NCBI RefSeq assembly: GCF_018860165.1
Contig: NZ_JAHKNG010000010.1
Coordinates: 47,087 to 111,086, forward strand
DNA from: Paracoccus marinaquae
Lineage (GTDB): Bacteria > Pseudomonadota > Alphaproteobacteria > Rhodobacterales > Rhodobacteraceae
DNA: 64,000 nt
Direction of reading: 5' to 3'
In this document: piece by piece, positions 39,487 through 47,433 of the stretch
Layout of the letters: every line of letters starts with the position of its first letter
How positions within the stretch are numbered: position 1 is the stretch's first letter
Translations under genes and position numbers: made by a program
The notes under the pieces: generated by a model
What the model was told of the DNA's origin: nothing
Database searches by the model: none
The model's input: the letters and a program-made list of their open reading frames with translations, nothing else

Positions 39487-41337
39487 TCAGTCGAATCCAA
39501 TGCCGTCGGGGCGGAAATCGACGATGACCTCGCGCCAGCGGCCATATTTTGCGGGCGGCAGCGGATAGCCCGCGCGCCCGCACATGATGATCGCGCGCCG
39601 CGCGACCTCGAAAGCGTTCTGCGCTGCGGATTGCGAGCCGCCGCGCTGGTCGACCAGCCGCATGCTGGCCGGATCCGGGCTGCCGTCGGGGGCCATGCGG
39701 AACTCGACCGAGATATCCATCCGCGCCGCCTCGACCGACAGCGCGCCGACATTCCAGCATTGCTGGATGGCCATGCGGAAGCCGTCGCGTTCGGACAGCG
39801 AAAGGGGCTGGCCAAGCGGCGCAGCCCCCCCGTCTTCCGTCGCTGCCTCGGACCGCTGATCGGGATCCGGCAGCGGTCTGGGCGTGATCGGCGTCGGTGC
39901 CAGCTGCATCGGGGCGGGCGCCGGGATATCGGCCTCGGGTTCCGCCGCGCCCTGCGACAGTGCCCCGGACAAGGCGGCGGCCAGGGGATCCTGCGCCGCC
40001 GAGGCGCCGCTGCCGCCCTCGATCTGCTGGCGGTTGCCGCCCGCGGTCTCGCCGGTCGCGGCCGTGCTGTCGCCGCCCGCTCCGGTTTCGGCCTCGCGCG
40101 CCTCGCGCAGCGCGTCCTCAAGCGCCCGGCGGTCGGCTTCCTCGCGTTCGGCGGCCGCCCGCCGCTCCTCTTCCTCGCGCGCGGCCTGCTCGGCTGCCCG
40201 GCGCCGCTCCGCTTCGCGTTCCGCCGCCTGCCGTTCTTCCTCGCGGCGGGCTTCCTCGGCACGGCGTTCGGCTTCGGCGCGTTCCTCGGCGGCCCGGCGT
40301 TCCTCGGCTTCCCGTTCCGCCCGTTCGGCCGCCCGACGCTCTTCCTCGCGGCGGGCTTCCTCGCGGCGGGTTTCCTCGGCGATCCGTTCCTCTTCGGCGC
40401 GGGCTTCCGCGGCCCTGCGTTCTTCCGCTGCGCGTGCGGCCTCGGCGGCTTCGCGGCGCTGTTCCTCGGCCCTGGCTTCCGCGTCGCGCCGCTCATCGGC
40501 CTCGCGCGCCGCCTGTTCTGCCGCCCGGCGCTCTTCTTCTGCGGCGCGGGCCTCGGCCGCCTGCCGTTCGGCCTCCTGGCGTGCCTGTTCCGCGGCCCGT
40601 TCCTCGGCCGCCTCACGCGCGGCCTCCGCTTCGGCTTCGGCTTCGCGACGCTGTGCGGCGGCCTGTTCTTCCGCTTCCTGCCGTTCGGCTTCCAGCCGCG
40701 CGGCCTCGGCTGCGGCCTCCTGTGCCGCGATACGGGCGTTGCGGCGCGCCACCAGCCCGTCGGGCCGGTCCAGCGGTCGTGCCGATTGATCGAGGGCGAG
40801 GGCCGAGCGGGGCGCGACCGGTTCGGCCGTCGGATCCTGTGCCGGCGCGGCGGGACGCGAGGGTTGCACCGCCGGGGCGGGCGGGGCCGTCGCCGCCGGG
40901 ACGGCCGGGGCGGTTTCGCCGACTTCGGGCGTTTCGGTCGCGCGCGGCAGGTCGCTGGCGACATCGACCAGCCGGCGGGTCTCAAAATCGCTGAGATCCG
41001 GGCGCGGCTCGGGCGCGTCGGGCGGCGAAAGCTCCTGCGCGGCATCCTCGGCATCCGGGGCGCTGGCTTCGGCGGGGGCCGCGTCGGTCGTCTCGTCCGG
41101 GGCCGGTTCGGGCAGGGCCGCGACCGAGGTCGCCTCGCGGGCGACCGGGCCGGCCCCGCGCGCTGCGGCGGCATAGGCCTCGAACTCGGCCCCGCTCATC
41201 GTCGCCACCTCGGTCATCCGTACCGGCATCGACGGCTGCGGGCGCAGCAGCACGGCGCCCAGAAGGGCCCAGACGATCAGCGCAAAATGCGCGATCCCCG
41301 AAACCCACCAGCCGATGCGCCGCTCTCGTTCGTCCAT
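39487..41337 (-). CDS. tolA: Tol-Pal energy transducer TolA
   Basis: 616-residue inner-membrane protein spanning the periplasm, clearly longer than E. coli TolA (421). One membrane helix (about 12-31, GIAHFALIVWALLGAVLL), a Pro/Ala/Asp-rich segment (75-195), a highly charged Ala/Glu/Arg helix (about 200-418) and a C-terminal TonB-like domain (MAIQQCWNVG to the end). The repetitive helix explains the length. It is 3 bp after tolR. Confidence 0.93.
   Translation of the reverse strand: MDERERRIGWWVSGIAHFALIVWALLGAVLLRPQPSMPVRMTEVATMSGAEFEAYAAAARGAGPVAREATSVAALPEPAPDETTDAAPAEASAPDAEDAAQELSPPDAPEPRPDLSDFETRRLVDVASDLPRATETPEVGETAPAVPAATAPPAPAVQPSRPAAPAQDPTAEPVAPRSALALDQSARPLDRPDGLVARRNARIAAQEAAAEAARLEAERQEAEEQAAAQRREAEAEAEAAREAAEERAAEQARQEAERQAAEARAAEEERRAAEQAAREADERRDAEARAEEQRREAAEAARAAEERRAAEARAEEERIAEETRREEARREEERRAAERAEREAEERRAAEERAEAERRAEEARREEERQAAEREAERRRAAEQAAREEEERRAAAEREEADRRALEDALREAREAETGAGGDSTAATGETAGGNRQQIEGGSGASAAQDPLAAALSGALSQGAAEPEADIPAPAPMQLAPTPITPRPLPDPDQRSEAATEDGGAAPLGQPLSLSERDGFRMAIQQCWNVGALSVEAARMDISVEFRMAPDGSPDPASMRLVDQRGGSQSAAQNAFEVARRAIIMCGRAGYPLPPAKYGRWREVIVDFRPDGIGFD
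40080..40725 (-). repeat. Low-complexity repeat region within tolA
   Basis: Codes for residues about 205-420 of TolA and consists of imperfect repeats of Arg-Ala-Ala-Glu-Glu type. At the DNA level short GC-rich units (variants of CCTCGGC and GCGGCC) recur throughout, which makes length change by slippage or recombination likely. Confidence 0.75.
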
Positions 41338-41340
41338 GGA

Positions 41341-41793
41341 TCAGCCATCCATGCGCGGGCCGCCGGTATCGGTGACCAGCACGATATTGGTGTAACCGGC
41401 CGCGTTCAGCGCCCCCATCACCTGCACCACGCGGGCATAGGGGATGGCGCCGTCGGCGCGCAGGAAGATCCGGTCGCTCTGCCGCTCGGTCAGCACCGCG
41501 CGCAGCCGTCCGACCACCTCGTCATCCGCGACCGGCTCGTTCATCAGGGTGACCTGCCCCTCGGCCGGGATCGAGATGACCAGCGGCTCCTCGGGGTCGC
41601 TGGGCACGGCGGTCGCCGCGGTCTTTGGCAGGTTCAGCGGCACGCCCGCCGTCATCAGCGGCGCCGCGACCATGAAGATCACCAGCAGCACCAGCATCAC
41701 ATCGACGAAGGGGGTGACGTTGATTTCCGACATCGGCGCGTTGCGCCGGTGCCCGCGCCCCTTGCGCCTGACCCGCTTGACGACATCGGCCAT
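41341..41793 (-). CDS. tolR: Tol-Pal system protein TolR
   Basis: 150-residue ExbD/TolR protein that with TolQ uses the proton gradient to energise TolA. SEINVTPFVDVMLVLLVIFM holds the membrane helix with Asp31, the proton-carrying residue. A periplasmic domain follows. I start at MADVVKRVRR, 4 bp after the tolQ stop; the in-frame extension upstream lies in tolQ. Confidence 0.94.
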   Translation of the reverse strand: MADVVKRVRRKGRGHRRNAPMSEINVTPFVDVMLVLLVIFMVAAPLMTAGVPLNLPKTAATAVPSDPEEPLVISIPAEGQVTLMNEPVADDEVVGRLRAVLTERQSDRIFLRADGAIPYARVVQVMGALNAAGYTNIVLVTDTGGPRMDG

Positions 41794-41797
41794 CGGC

Positions 41798-42493
41798 TCA
41801 GGCCTCGCCGTCCAGCTGTCGCGACAGCAGGGTCGAGAATTCGTCGGCGAAGCTTTCCCAGTTGCCGACCACGCGTTCGGCATCGCCCGACAGCTTGTTG
41901 TAGAAGATCACCGCCGGGATGGCGGCCAGCAGGCCAAGCGCGGTGGCCAGCAGCGCCTCGGCGATGCCGGGGGCCACGACGGCGAGGCTGGTGTTTTGCG
42001 ACATGGCGATGCCCTCGAAGGCGGTCTTGATACCCCAGACGGTGCCGAAGAGCCCGATGAAGGGTGCGGTCGAGCCGACCGTGGCCAGGAAGGACAGGCC
42101 CCGGAACAGCCGCGATTCCTCGCGCTGGATGGCGACGTTCATCGCCCGGTCGATCCGCTGTACGCCGCCGGGGATCAGCCTGCCGTCGTCGCGGTGGCTG
42201 CGCCGCCATTCGGTCATCCCGGCGGCGAAGATGCGTTCGGACGCGCCCGAGGGGTTTTCGCCCTGCCGGTCATAGAGGTCGTCCAGCGGCTCGCCCGACC
42301 AGAAGGCGCGGTCAAAGCGCCCGGCCTCGCGCTTGGCGTTGGCGAAGGTCAGGTGTTTCTGAATGATGATCGCCCAGCCCCAGAACGAGGCGATGACCAG
42401 CAGGATCATCACGATCTTGACGGTCAGCGATGCGCGCGCGAACAGCGCCATCAGCGAAAAATCGAGGGCCTGCGCGGCCTGAATGGGTTCCAT
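41798..42493 (-). CDS. tolQ: Tol-Pal system proton channel TolQ
   Basis: 231-residue ExbB/TolQ protein with three membrane segments (about 20-40, 135-157 and 170-195). LATVGSTAPFIGLFGTVWGIKTAF is the family signature. ATG at 42493 is chosen because GAGG lies eight bases upstream; an in-frame GTG two codons earlier is less well placed. First of the tolQRAB-pal-cpoB run; 119 bp separate it from ybgC, with a weak hairpin at 42549-42568. Confidence 0.95.
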   Translation of the reverse strand: MEPIQAAQALDFSLMALFARASLTVKIVMILLVIASFWGWAIIIQKHLTFANAKREAGRFDRAFWSGEPLDDLYDRQGENPSGASERIFAAGMTEWRRSHRDDGRLIPGGVQRIDRAMNVAIQREESRLFRGLSFLATVGSTAPFIGLFGTVWGIKTAFEGIAMSQNTSLAVVAPGIAEALLATALGLLAAIPAVIFYNKLSGDAERVVGNWESFADEFSTLLSRQLDGEA

Positions 42494-42612
42494 CGTCACT
42501 GCCTCATCTTCACTGGGCCGTTTTGCCGGGCCTTCTAGCCCTTCTCTAGCAGGGGTTTCACCCCCTGCCGCAACACAATGCCGTCACATATTCGCGCGCG
42601 GTGGCGTTGCCG

Positions 42613-43008
42613 TCAGCCCGGCTGCAGGACCGCCGCCAGCGCCGCGGGCAGCCGGTTGGGGCGTCCGCGCGCGTCCAGACAGGCCAGCGTCACCCGCGCC
42701 GTGAACAGCAGATCGTCCCCCCGCAGCACCATCTGATCGAGGATTATCCGCGCCGCCGTCCAGTCGGCAAGCGCGGTGGTCACCTCGAGCAGGTCGTCGA
42801 AATGTGCCGGCCGCAGGTAATCCGCCTCGACGCGGCGCACGGCGAAGACTTGGCCCGTCTCGGCCTTCATCGCCGCCTGATCGAAACCCAGGTCGCGCAG
42901 CCATTCCGAACGGCCGCGCTCGATGAATTTCAGGTAATTGGCGTAATAGACGATCCCGGCGAGATCGGTGTCCTCGTAATAGACGCGAAGGGCATGGCGG
43001 TGGCTCAT
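42613..43008 (-). CDS. ybgC: Acyl-CoA thioesterase YbgC
   Basis: 131-residue hotdog-fold thioesterase. RVYYEDTDLAGIVYYANYLKFIERGR contains the catalytic Asp. E. coli YbgC acts on short acyl-CoA and is genetically linked to tol-pal, as here. I start at MSHRHALRVYY, preceded by AGGATG; two earlier in-frame ATGs lack support. Confidence 0.92.
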   Translation of the reverse strand: MSHRHALRVYYEDTDLAGIVYYANYLKFIERGRSEWLRDLGFDQAAMKAETGQVFAVRRVEADYLRPAHFDDLLEVTTALADWTAARIILDQMVLRGDDLLFTARVTLACLDARGRPNRLPAALAAVLQPG

Positions 43009-43069
43009 GCCGCGCATCCTAGGCAGCGGCATGAGCCTGCGCAATCACCGTGGCCCTGGTCGGCTTCGG

Positions 43070-43660
43070 TCACGACCCCGCCGCGATGCGCGCCGCCAGC
43101 CGCAGGGCGTGGCTGGGATCGGTCGCCGCCACCGGCAGGACCGGGTCATAGGCGGCGCGGATCAGCGCCGCCAGCTCGGCCGAAGGGGTGATGTCGCGCG
43201 CAAAGCTCAGCGCGCTGCGCATCACCAGCGTCTCGGCCAGCGTGGCGGGATGGGCCTCGGCCAGCGCGCCCGACATGCGCAGGCAGCAGAGGCATGCCCG
43301 GATGCCACCATCGGGATCAAAGCGGAACAGCCGGTACTGGTCGGCAGCCGATCCGGCCAGCCGCGCCGGCAGGTCGGGCAGGCCGGTCAGCCGGTCCAGA
43401 TCGGGGATATCCGGCAATTCGGTCCAGTCGCGCATGAAGAACAGCATCAGGTTGCTGCCCATCTCGGGATCGGTTTCGGTGACCGGGTGGCCGGCATGGG
43501 CGAAACCCGCCCGGATCGCGGCGCGGAAGATGTCGAGGCTTTCATCGGCCAGCCCGAAGATCACCGGCGCCACCGGCCGCCCCCAGCGGGCGCAGAGGAA
43601 CGAGCCGTCCTTGCGGGTGAACAGCGCGGCGATCTGATCGGGGGCGAGGCTTTGGGTCAT
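43070..43660 (-). CDS. Uncharacterised protein, Rhodobacterales type
   Basis: 196-residue, apparently cytoplasmic protein that I cannot assign. Notable features are KDGSFLCARWGRPVAPVIFG near the N-terminus, a cysteine cluster CLCCL at about 122-126 and an Ala/Leu-rich helical C-terminus. No signal peptide or membrane helix. It lies between ybgC (61 bp downstream) and a secreted protein gene (47 bp upstream) on the same strand. Confidence 0.7.
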   Translation of the reverse strand: MTQSLAPDQIAALFTRKDGSFLCARWGRPVAPVIFGLADESLDIFRAAIRAGFAHAGHPVTETDPEMGSNLMLFFMRDWTELPDIPDLDRLTGLPDLPARLAGSAADQYRLFRFDPDGGIRACLCCLRMSGALAEAHPATLAETLVMRSALSFARDITPSAELAALIRAAYDPVLPVAATDPSHALRLAARIAAGS

Positions 43661-43707
43661 GGCGCAGCCCTATCCCGAGGGTTCAGGATCGTCCAGCCGC
43701 CGGGCGA

Positions 43708-44670
43708 TCAGCGGAACTGCGTCACCTTCTCGCAGCCGTCCGCGCCGATCCGCGGCGGGTCGCACAGCTGGCCATGCAGGAAGGTACGCACCGCGCCGTC
43801 CCGGATCTGCGGCACATCCTGCGAATAGCCCAGCGGGTGTTCGGCATGACCACCCGGCCCCGACAGCCAGACCGTGGCCGGAAAGCCCGCCGAGCCGCCC
43901 CAATAGGAATAGGCGCCGACACATTCGATGCCGCCGACATACTGGACATAATCCGTGACGCCGTCGCCGTTCAGGTCGGCACTCTGAAGATAGGCCGGAT
44001 CGTCCCGCACGCCCGATCCGCCGCCGCCGACATCGTTGCAGATCGCGATCATCTCGTCGGTCGAGGCCTGCAGCGCCGGCGGCAGCCCGGTTCCGGTGAC
44101 TGCGGTTTCCTGCGGCTGCGCGCCCTCGGCCCGCGGGCCATTTTCGGGACGCGGAGGACGCGGGGAGGTCGCAGGCGCTGCCGATGAGGGCAGCACGGCG
44201 TCCGAAACCCGCTGTTCGCCCGGTTGATCCGGTCGGCCCGGTGCTGTCGATGCGGGGACGATGCGGAACACCGGGCGATAGCATTCCCCGCCGCCCTCGC
44301 AATCCGGGCCGGCCTGCCTGACCACCAGCGCGTCGCCGACGATCCCGGCGGCCAGACCGGTCCCCTGCCAACTGGGCTGTTCCGCCGAGGACAGCCAGAA
44401 GCTGATGCTGCATCCGTCGGGTTCGTCGCCCGCGCAGATCGGTGTCGGGGCGTCGCAGGCGCGGTTCGCGTCCAGCAGGAATTCCGGCTGGCCGTCGCCA
44501 TCCAGATCGTTGATGACCTGCATCATTGTCGGCACGACATTGTGCGACCCGGCCAGCATACAGGCGCGGACGTAATCGCTCATCAACCGCGACAGTTCGG
44601 CCGGTGTGGCCGAAACCGGCTGGGCGGGCGCGATCAGCGCCGCCGTCGCGGCAAGGATGGTCATGCGCAT
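43708..44670 (-). CDS. Secreted protein with two EF-hand-like DxDGDG repeats
   Basis: 320-residue protein with a short signal peptide (MRMTILAATAALIAPAQPVSA). Two halves each contain an aspartate-rich loop, NDLDGDGQPEFLL (about 55-67) and ADLNGDGVTDYVQY (about 232-245), as in calcium-binding FG-GAP, dockerin or EF-hand motifs. A Pro-rich linker (about 145-190) separates them. Ten or so cysteines suggest disulfides. Start decided by GGAGG seven bases upstream. Function unknown; the duplicated layout suggests an internal duplication. Confidence 0.75.
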   Translation of the reverse strand: MRMTILAATAALIAPAQPVSATPAELSRLMSDYVRACMLAGSHNVVPTMMQVINDLDGDGQPEFLLDANRACDAPTPICAGDEPDGCSISFWLSSAEQPSWQGTGLAAGIVGDALVVRQAGPDCEGGGECYRPVFRIVPASTAPGRPDQPGEQRVSDAVLPSSAAPATSPRPPRPENGPRAEGAQPQETAVTGTGLPPALQASTDEMIAICNDVGGGGSGVRDDPAYLQSADLNGDGVTDYVQYVGGIECVGAYSYWGGSAGFPATVWLSGPGGHAEHPLGYSQDVPQIRDGAVRTFLHGQLCDPPRIGADGCEKVTQFR

Positions 44671-44775
44671 GTCGTCCTCCGTAAGCCGGCTGCCTGTTCC
44701 CCTTGGCAATCTCGCCCGGTTGTCGCGGCCTTGGCAAGCGGGCCTGGCTTGTTGAACCTTACTTTCAGAAGGCAA

Positions 44776-44803
44776 AACGAAGGCGGGGGCCGAAGCCCCC
44801 GCC
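44776..44803 (-). terminator. Terminator after scoB
   Basis: On the minus strand a perfect 9-bp GC-rich stem (44803-44795 with 44790-44782) closes a TTCG tetraloop and is followed by TTCGTTTTGCC. It lies 25 bp after the scoB stop. Confidence 0.75.
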
Positions 44804-44827
44804 CGTGTCCCGTGCCGGTCATGCGGT

Positions 44828-45454
44828 TCAGTTGACGATCGTCGCCTCGGTCGCGGCGCGCAACTCGTCCTCGGTCACGCCATCGGCGGTCTCGACGATC
44901 TTCAGGCCGCCCGGCACCACGTCCAGCACGCCCAGATTGGTGATGATCCGGTTCACCACGCCCTTGCCGGTCAGGGGCAGGGTGCATTCCTTCAGCACCT
45001 TCGATTCGCCGTGCTTATTGGTGTGGTCCATGACCACGACCACCCGGCCGACGCCCGCGACCAGATCCATGGCGCCGCCCATGCCCTTGACCAGCTTTCC
45101 GGGGATCATCCAGTTCGCCAGATCGCCGTTCTCGGCCACTTCCATCGCGCCAAGGATCGCCGCCGCGATCTTGCCGCCACGGATCATGCCAAAGCTGGTG
45201 GCGCTGTCGAAATAGCTGGTCCGGGCCAGTTCGGTGATGGTCTGCTTGCCGGCATTGATCAGATCCGGGTCTTCCTCGCCCTCGAAGGGGAAGGGGCCCA
45301 TGCCCAGCATGCCGTTTTCGGATTGCAGGGTGATGTCCTTGTCGCCCACATAGTTGGCCACCAGCGTCGGGATACCGATGCCGAGGTTCACATACATCCC
45401 GTCTTCCAGTTCCTGCGCCGCACGCGCGGCCATCTGGTTACGATCCCAGGGCAT
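44828..45454 (-). CDS. scoB: Succinyl-CoA:3-ketoacid CoA transferase subunit B
   Basis: 208-residue subunit of the CoA transferase that activates acetoacetate with CoA from succinyl-CoA, in ketone-body or polyhydroxybutyrate breakdown. Glu46 in LQSENGMLGMG is the catalytic residue that forms the glutamyl-CoA thioester. GIGIPTLVANY and GGAMDLVAGVGRVVVVMDHTNKHG are family landmarks. MPWDRNQMAAR follows GGAGG; its ATG is one base after the small upstream gene. Confidence 0.94.
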   Translation of the reverse strand: MPWDRNQMAARAAQELEDGMYVNLGIGIPTLVANYVGDKDITLQSENGMLGMGPFPFEGEEDPDLINAGKQTITELARTSYFDSATSFGMIRGGKIAAAILGAMEVAENGDLANWMIPGKLVKGMGGAMDLVAGVGRVVVVMDHTNKHGESKVLKECTLPLTGKGVVNRIITNLGVLDVVPGGLKIVETADGVTEDELRAATEATIVN

Positions 45455-45455
45455 G

Positions 45456-45743
45456 TCATTTCCTCCGTTTAGGCTTGGGGGCGGGCTCTTCATTGGCGGC
45501 CTGATCGAGCATCGCGGACAGCATGTCTTCCATCCCGGCCGGAAGGTTCGAGGCCGCCAACATGAAGGAGTTCAAATTGGCTGCGCAGGCTTGAACGTAG
45601 CCCGCGACAAGGGCCGGGTTGGCGCGAGCGTAATCCTGACCGAAGGTCGCATCCAGCTTGGCGACGGCGGCGTCGAGGAAATCATCCGCATAGGCGATCG
45701 CAGTCTCGCCCGCGCCCATCTCATCGTGATCGTCGGGAAACAT
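45456..45743 (-). CDS. Small unknown protein encoded between scoA and scoB
   Basis: 95-residue protein with an acidic N-terminus ([13 protein letters not shown]), a helical middle (ADDFLDAAVAKLDATFGQDY, then YVQACAANLNSFMLAASNL) and a basic tail (EPAPKPKRRK). No family recognised. ATG overlaps the scoA stop (TGATG) and its stop is one base before the scoB ATG, so it replaces the intergenic gap. Insertion between subunits of one enzyme, with coupling on both sides, suggests a tie to the enzyme or its substrate pool, for example as a chaperone, regulator or phasin-like granule protein; this is inference only. Confidence 0.75.
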   Translation of the reverse strand: MFPDDHDEMGAGETAIAYADDFLDAAVAKLDATFGQDYARANPALVAGYVQACAANLNSFMLAASNLPAGMEDMLSAMLDQAANEEPAPKPKRRK

Positions 45744-46447
45744 CAGGCTTCCTCACGCTTGCGGGTGGTGCGCTGTTCGATGCGCTTTTCGTGCTGCCCC
45801 TGGATGATGCGGTGCACATAGATGCCCGGCAGGTGGATCAGGTCGGGGTCGAGGCTGCCCCGCGGGACGATCTCCTCGACTTCGGCCACGCAGATCTTGC
45901 CCGACATGGCGGCGGGCGGGTTGAAGTTGCGCGCGGTCTTGCGGAACACGAGGTTGCCGGTGTCGTCGGCCTTCCAGGCCTTCACGATGCTGAGGTCGGC
46001 GACGATTCCGCGTTCGAGGATGTAATCCTGCCCGTCGAAATTCTTCACCTCCTTGCCATCGGCAATGACGGTGCCGACGCCGGTCTTGGTGTAGAAGCCG
46101 GGAATCCCGCAGCCGCCGGCGCGCATCCGCTCGGCCAGCGTGCCCTGCGGGTTGAATTCCAGCTCAAGCTCGCCCGACAGATACTGCCGCATGAATTCGG
46201 CGTTCTCGCCGACATAGGAAGAGATCATTTTCCTGATCTGGCGGGTATCCAGCAGCTTGCCGAGGCCGAACCCGTCAACGCCGCAATTGTTGCTGGCGAT
46301 GGTCAGATCCTTCACGCCGCTTTTCACCAGCGCGTCGATCAGCAGTTCCGGAATGCCGCACAGCCCGAATCCCCCGGCCGAGATGAACATTCCGTCGCGC
46401 AAGAGGCCGTCCAGCGCCTCGTCGGCATTCGCATAGACCTTTTTCAT
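45743..46447 (-). CDS. scoA: Succinyl-CoA:3-ketoacid CoA transferase subunit A
   Basis: 234-residue subunit [36 protein letters not shown] and [19 protein letters not shown] are characteristic. Start [12 protein letters not shown] is preceded by GGGAGGACCG. First gene of the operon, divergent from tyrA; a TTGACA is present on the minus strand at 46510-46505 but its -10 is poor. Confidence 0.94.
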   Translation of the reverse strand: MKKVYANADEALDGLLRDGMFISAGGFGLCGIPELLIDALVKSGVKDLTIASNNCGVDGFGLGKLLDTRQIRKMISSYVGENAEFMRQYLSGELELEFNPQGTLAERMRAGGCGIPGFYTKTGVGTVIADGKEVKNFDGQDYILERGIVADLSIVKAWKADDTGNLVFRKTARNFNPPAAMSGKICVAEVEEIVPRGSLDPDLIHLPGIYVHRIIQGQHEKRIEQRTTRKREEA

Positions 46448-46513
46448 CGGTCCTCCCCTCATGAATGCAGTATCGGCGCAAGTCATGGCCTGCGGGTTCC
46501 CCCGTGTCAATCG

Positions 46514-46527
46514 GGCCACAGGTGGCC
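46514..46527. promoter_or_regulatory. Palindrome in the scoA-tyrA divergent region
   Basis: GGCCAC-AG-GTGGCC is a perfect 6-2-6 palindrome just upstream of the TTGACA-like element for scoA. It is a candidate operator for either gene; no regulator is encoded next to it. Confidence 0.3.
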
Positions 46528-46573
46528 GCATGCGGACTTGACTTCGCCGGGGGCAACAGCCCATCTGGTCGCT

Positions 46574-46624
46574 ATGAAGCTGAACCCTGCCGCCTTTGCC
46601 GCCTATTACCGCCCGCTGACATAG
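46574..46624 (+). CDS. Possible leader peptide upstream of tyrA
   Basis: A 16-codon frame encoding [16 protein letters not shown] ends 88 bp before tyrA on the same strand. It has one Phe and two adjacent Tyr codons just before its stop, as expected for a leader that senses aromatic aminoacyl-tRNA. A strong hairpin begins 15 bases after its stop. There is no good Shine-Dalgarno sequence, which is the main weakness. Confidence 0.35.
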   Translation: MKLNPAAFAAYYRPLT

Positions 46625-46638
46625 CGGGGGCAGATGCA

Positions 46639-46709
46639 TGTCAACCGCGCGGGGACCGGCGGTTGGCAACAGACAGAACCACGACCTTGCGCAAGTTCCG
46701 AAAGGTCGT
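46639..46709 (+). promoter_or_regulatory. Two hairpins before tyrA, the second covering the ribosome site
   Basis: Hairpin 1 pairs 46639-46648 with 46659-46668 (10 pairs including one G-U) and can extend by CGG/CCG inside its loop. Hairpin 2 pairs ACGACCTT (46681-46688) with AAGGTCGT (46702-46709). The only Shine-Dalgarno-like bases of tyrA, AAAGG at 46701-46705, lie in its 3' arm, four bases before the ATG. No T run follows hairpin 1, so control would be at translation or by Rho. Confidence 0.4.
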
Positions 46710-46712
46710 CCC

Positions 46713-47432
46713 ATGTCGTCCCAACCCCGTCTCGCCATCATCGGTTTCGGTGCTTTCGGCCAGTTGATCGCCCGCCATCTGCGCGATCACCTGCCGATCT
46801 GCGTCTGCGATCCGGTCACGCGCGCCAACGACCTGCCGCAGGTCGGTCTGGCCGAGGCGGCACGCTGCCAGATCATCGTGCTGGCGGTGCCCCTGTCCCG
46901 TCTCGAGGTCGTCCTGCGCACCATCGCCCCGCATCTTCTGCCGGGGGCGCTGGTCGTCGATGTCGCCTCGGTCAAGATCCGGCCCGCCGAACTGATGCAG
47001 CAGATCCTGCCGGATCACGTCCAGATTGTCGCCAGCCACCCGCTGTTCGGCCCCGAAAGCACGCGCGATGGCCTCGCCGGGCATCGCATCGCATGGTGCC
47101 CGCTGCGCGGCGAGGGGCACCGCCGGGCGGGGGCGCTGTTGCGACGGCTGGGCCTGCGGGTCCTCTGCACGACGCCCGACCAGCACGATCGCGAGATGGC
47201 GGTGGTGCAGGGCCTGACCCATCTGATCGCGCGCGGGCTTGGCGAAATGGGGCCGCTGCCGGACCGGCTGACCACCGCCAGCTTTCGCCGGCTGGCCGAG
47301 GCGGCGGCGATGGTGCAAGCCGATTCGCCGGAACTGTTGCAGGCGATCCTGACCGGTAATCCCCATGCCGGCCCGGTGCGGCGGCGGTTTCTGGCCGCCG
47401 CCGCCGGCATCGCCGATGGCGAGGCCGCCTGA
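46713..47432 (+). CDS. tyrA: Prephenate (or arogenate) dehydrogenase
   Basis: 239-residue NAD(P)-dependent enzyme of tyrosine synthesis. [15 protein letters not shown] is the nucleotide-binding turn; [20 protein letters not shown] and [11 protein letters not shown] match the TyrA core and active site His. It is short and lacks an ACT domain or fused chorismate mutase, so feedback inhibition at the protein level is not obvious. I start at [13 protein letters not shown]. It converges on topA with one base between stops, and a possible leader-peptide region lies upstream. Confidence 0.88.
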   Translation: MSSQPRLAIIGFGAFGQLIARHLRDHLPICVCDPVTRANDLPQVGLAEAARCQIIVLAVPLSRLEVVLRTIAPHLLPGALVVDVASVKIRPAELMQQILPDHVQIVASHPLFGPESTRDGLAGHRIAWCPLRGEGHRRAGALLRRLGLRVLCTTPDQHDREMAVVQGLTHLIARGLGEMGPLPDRLTTASFRRLAEAAAMVQADSPELLQAILTGNPHAGPVRRRFLAAAAGIADGEAA

Positions 47433-47433
47433 C

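Noticed and set aside
39884..40994. Ala/Ser/Arg-rich and Pro/Arg-rich plus-strand frames across tolA
   Set aside because: They reflect the repetitive Glu/Ala/Arg codons of tolA read on the other strand.
42549..42568. Hairpin between ybgC and tolQ as a terminator
   Set aside because: GCAGGGG/CCCCTGC can pair, but no T run follows on either strand, so termination is not supported.
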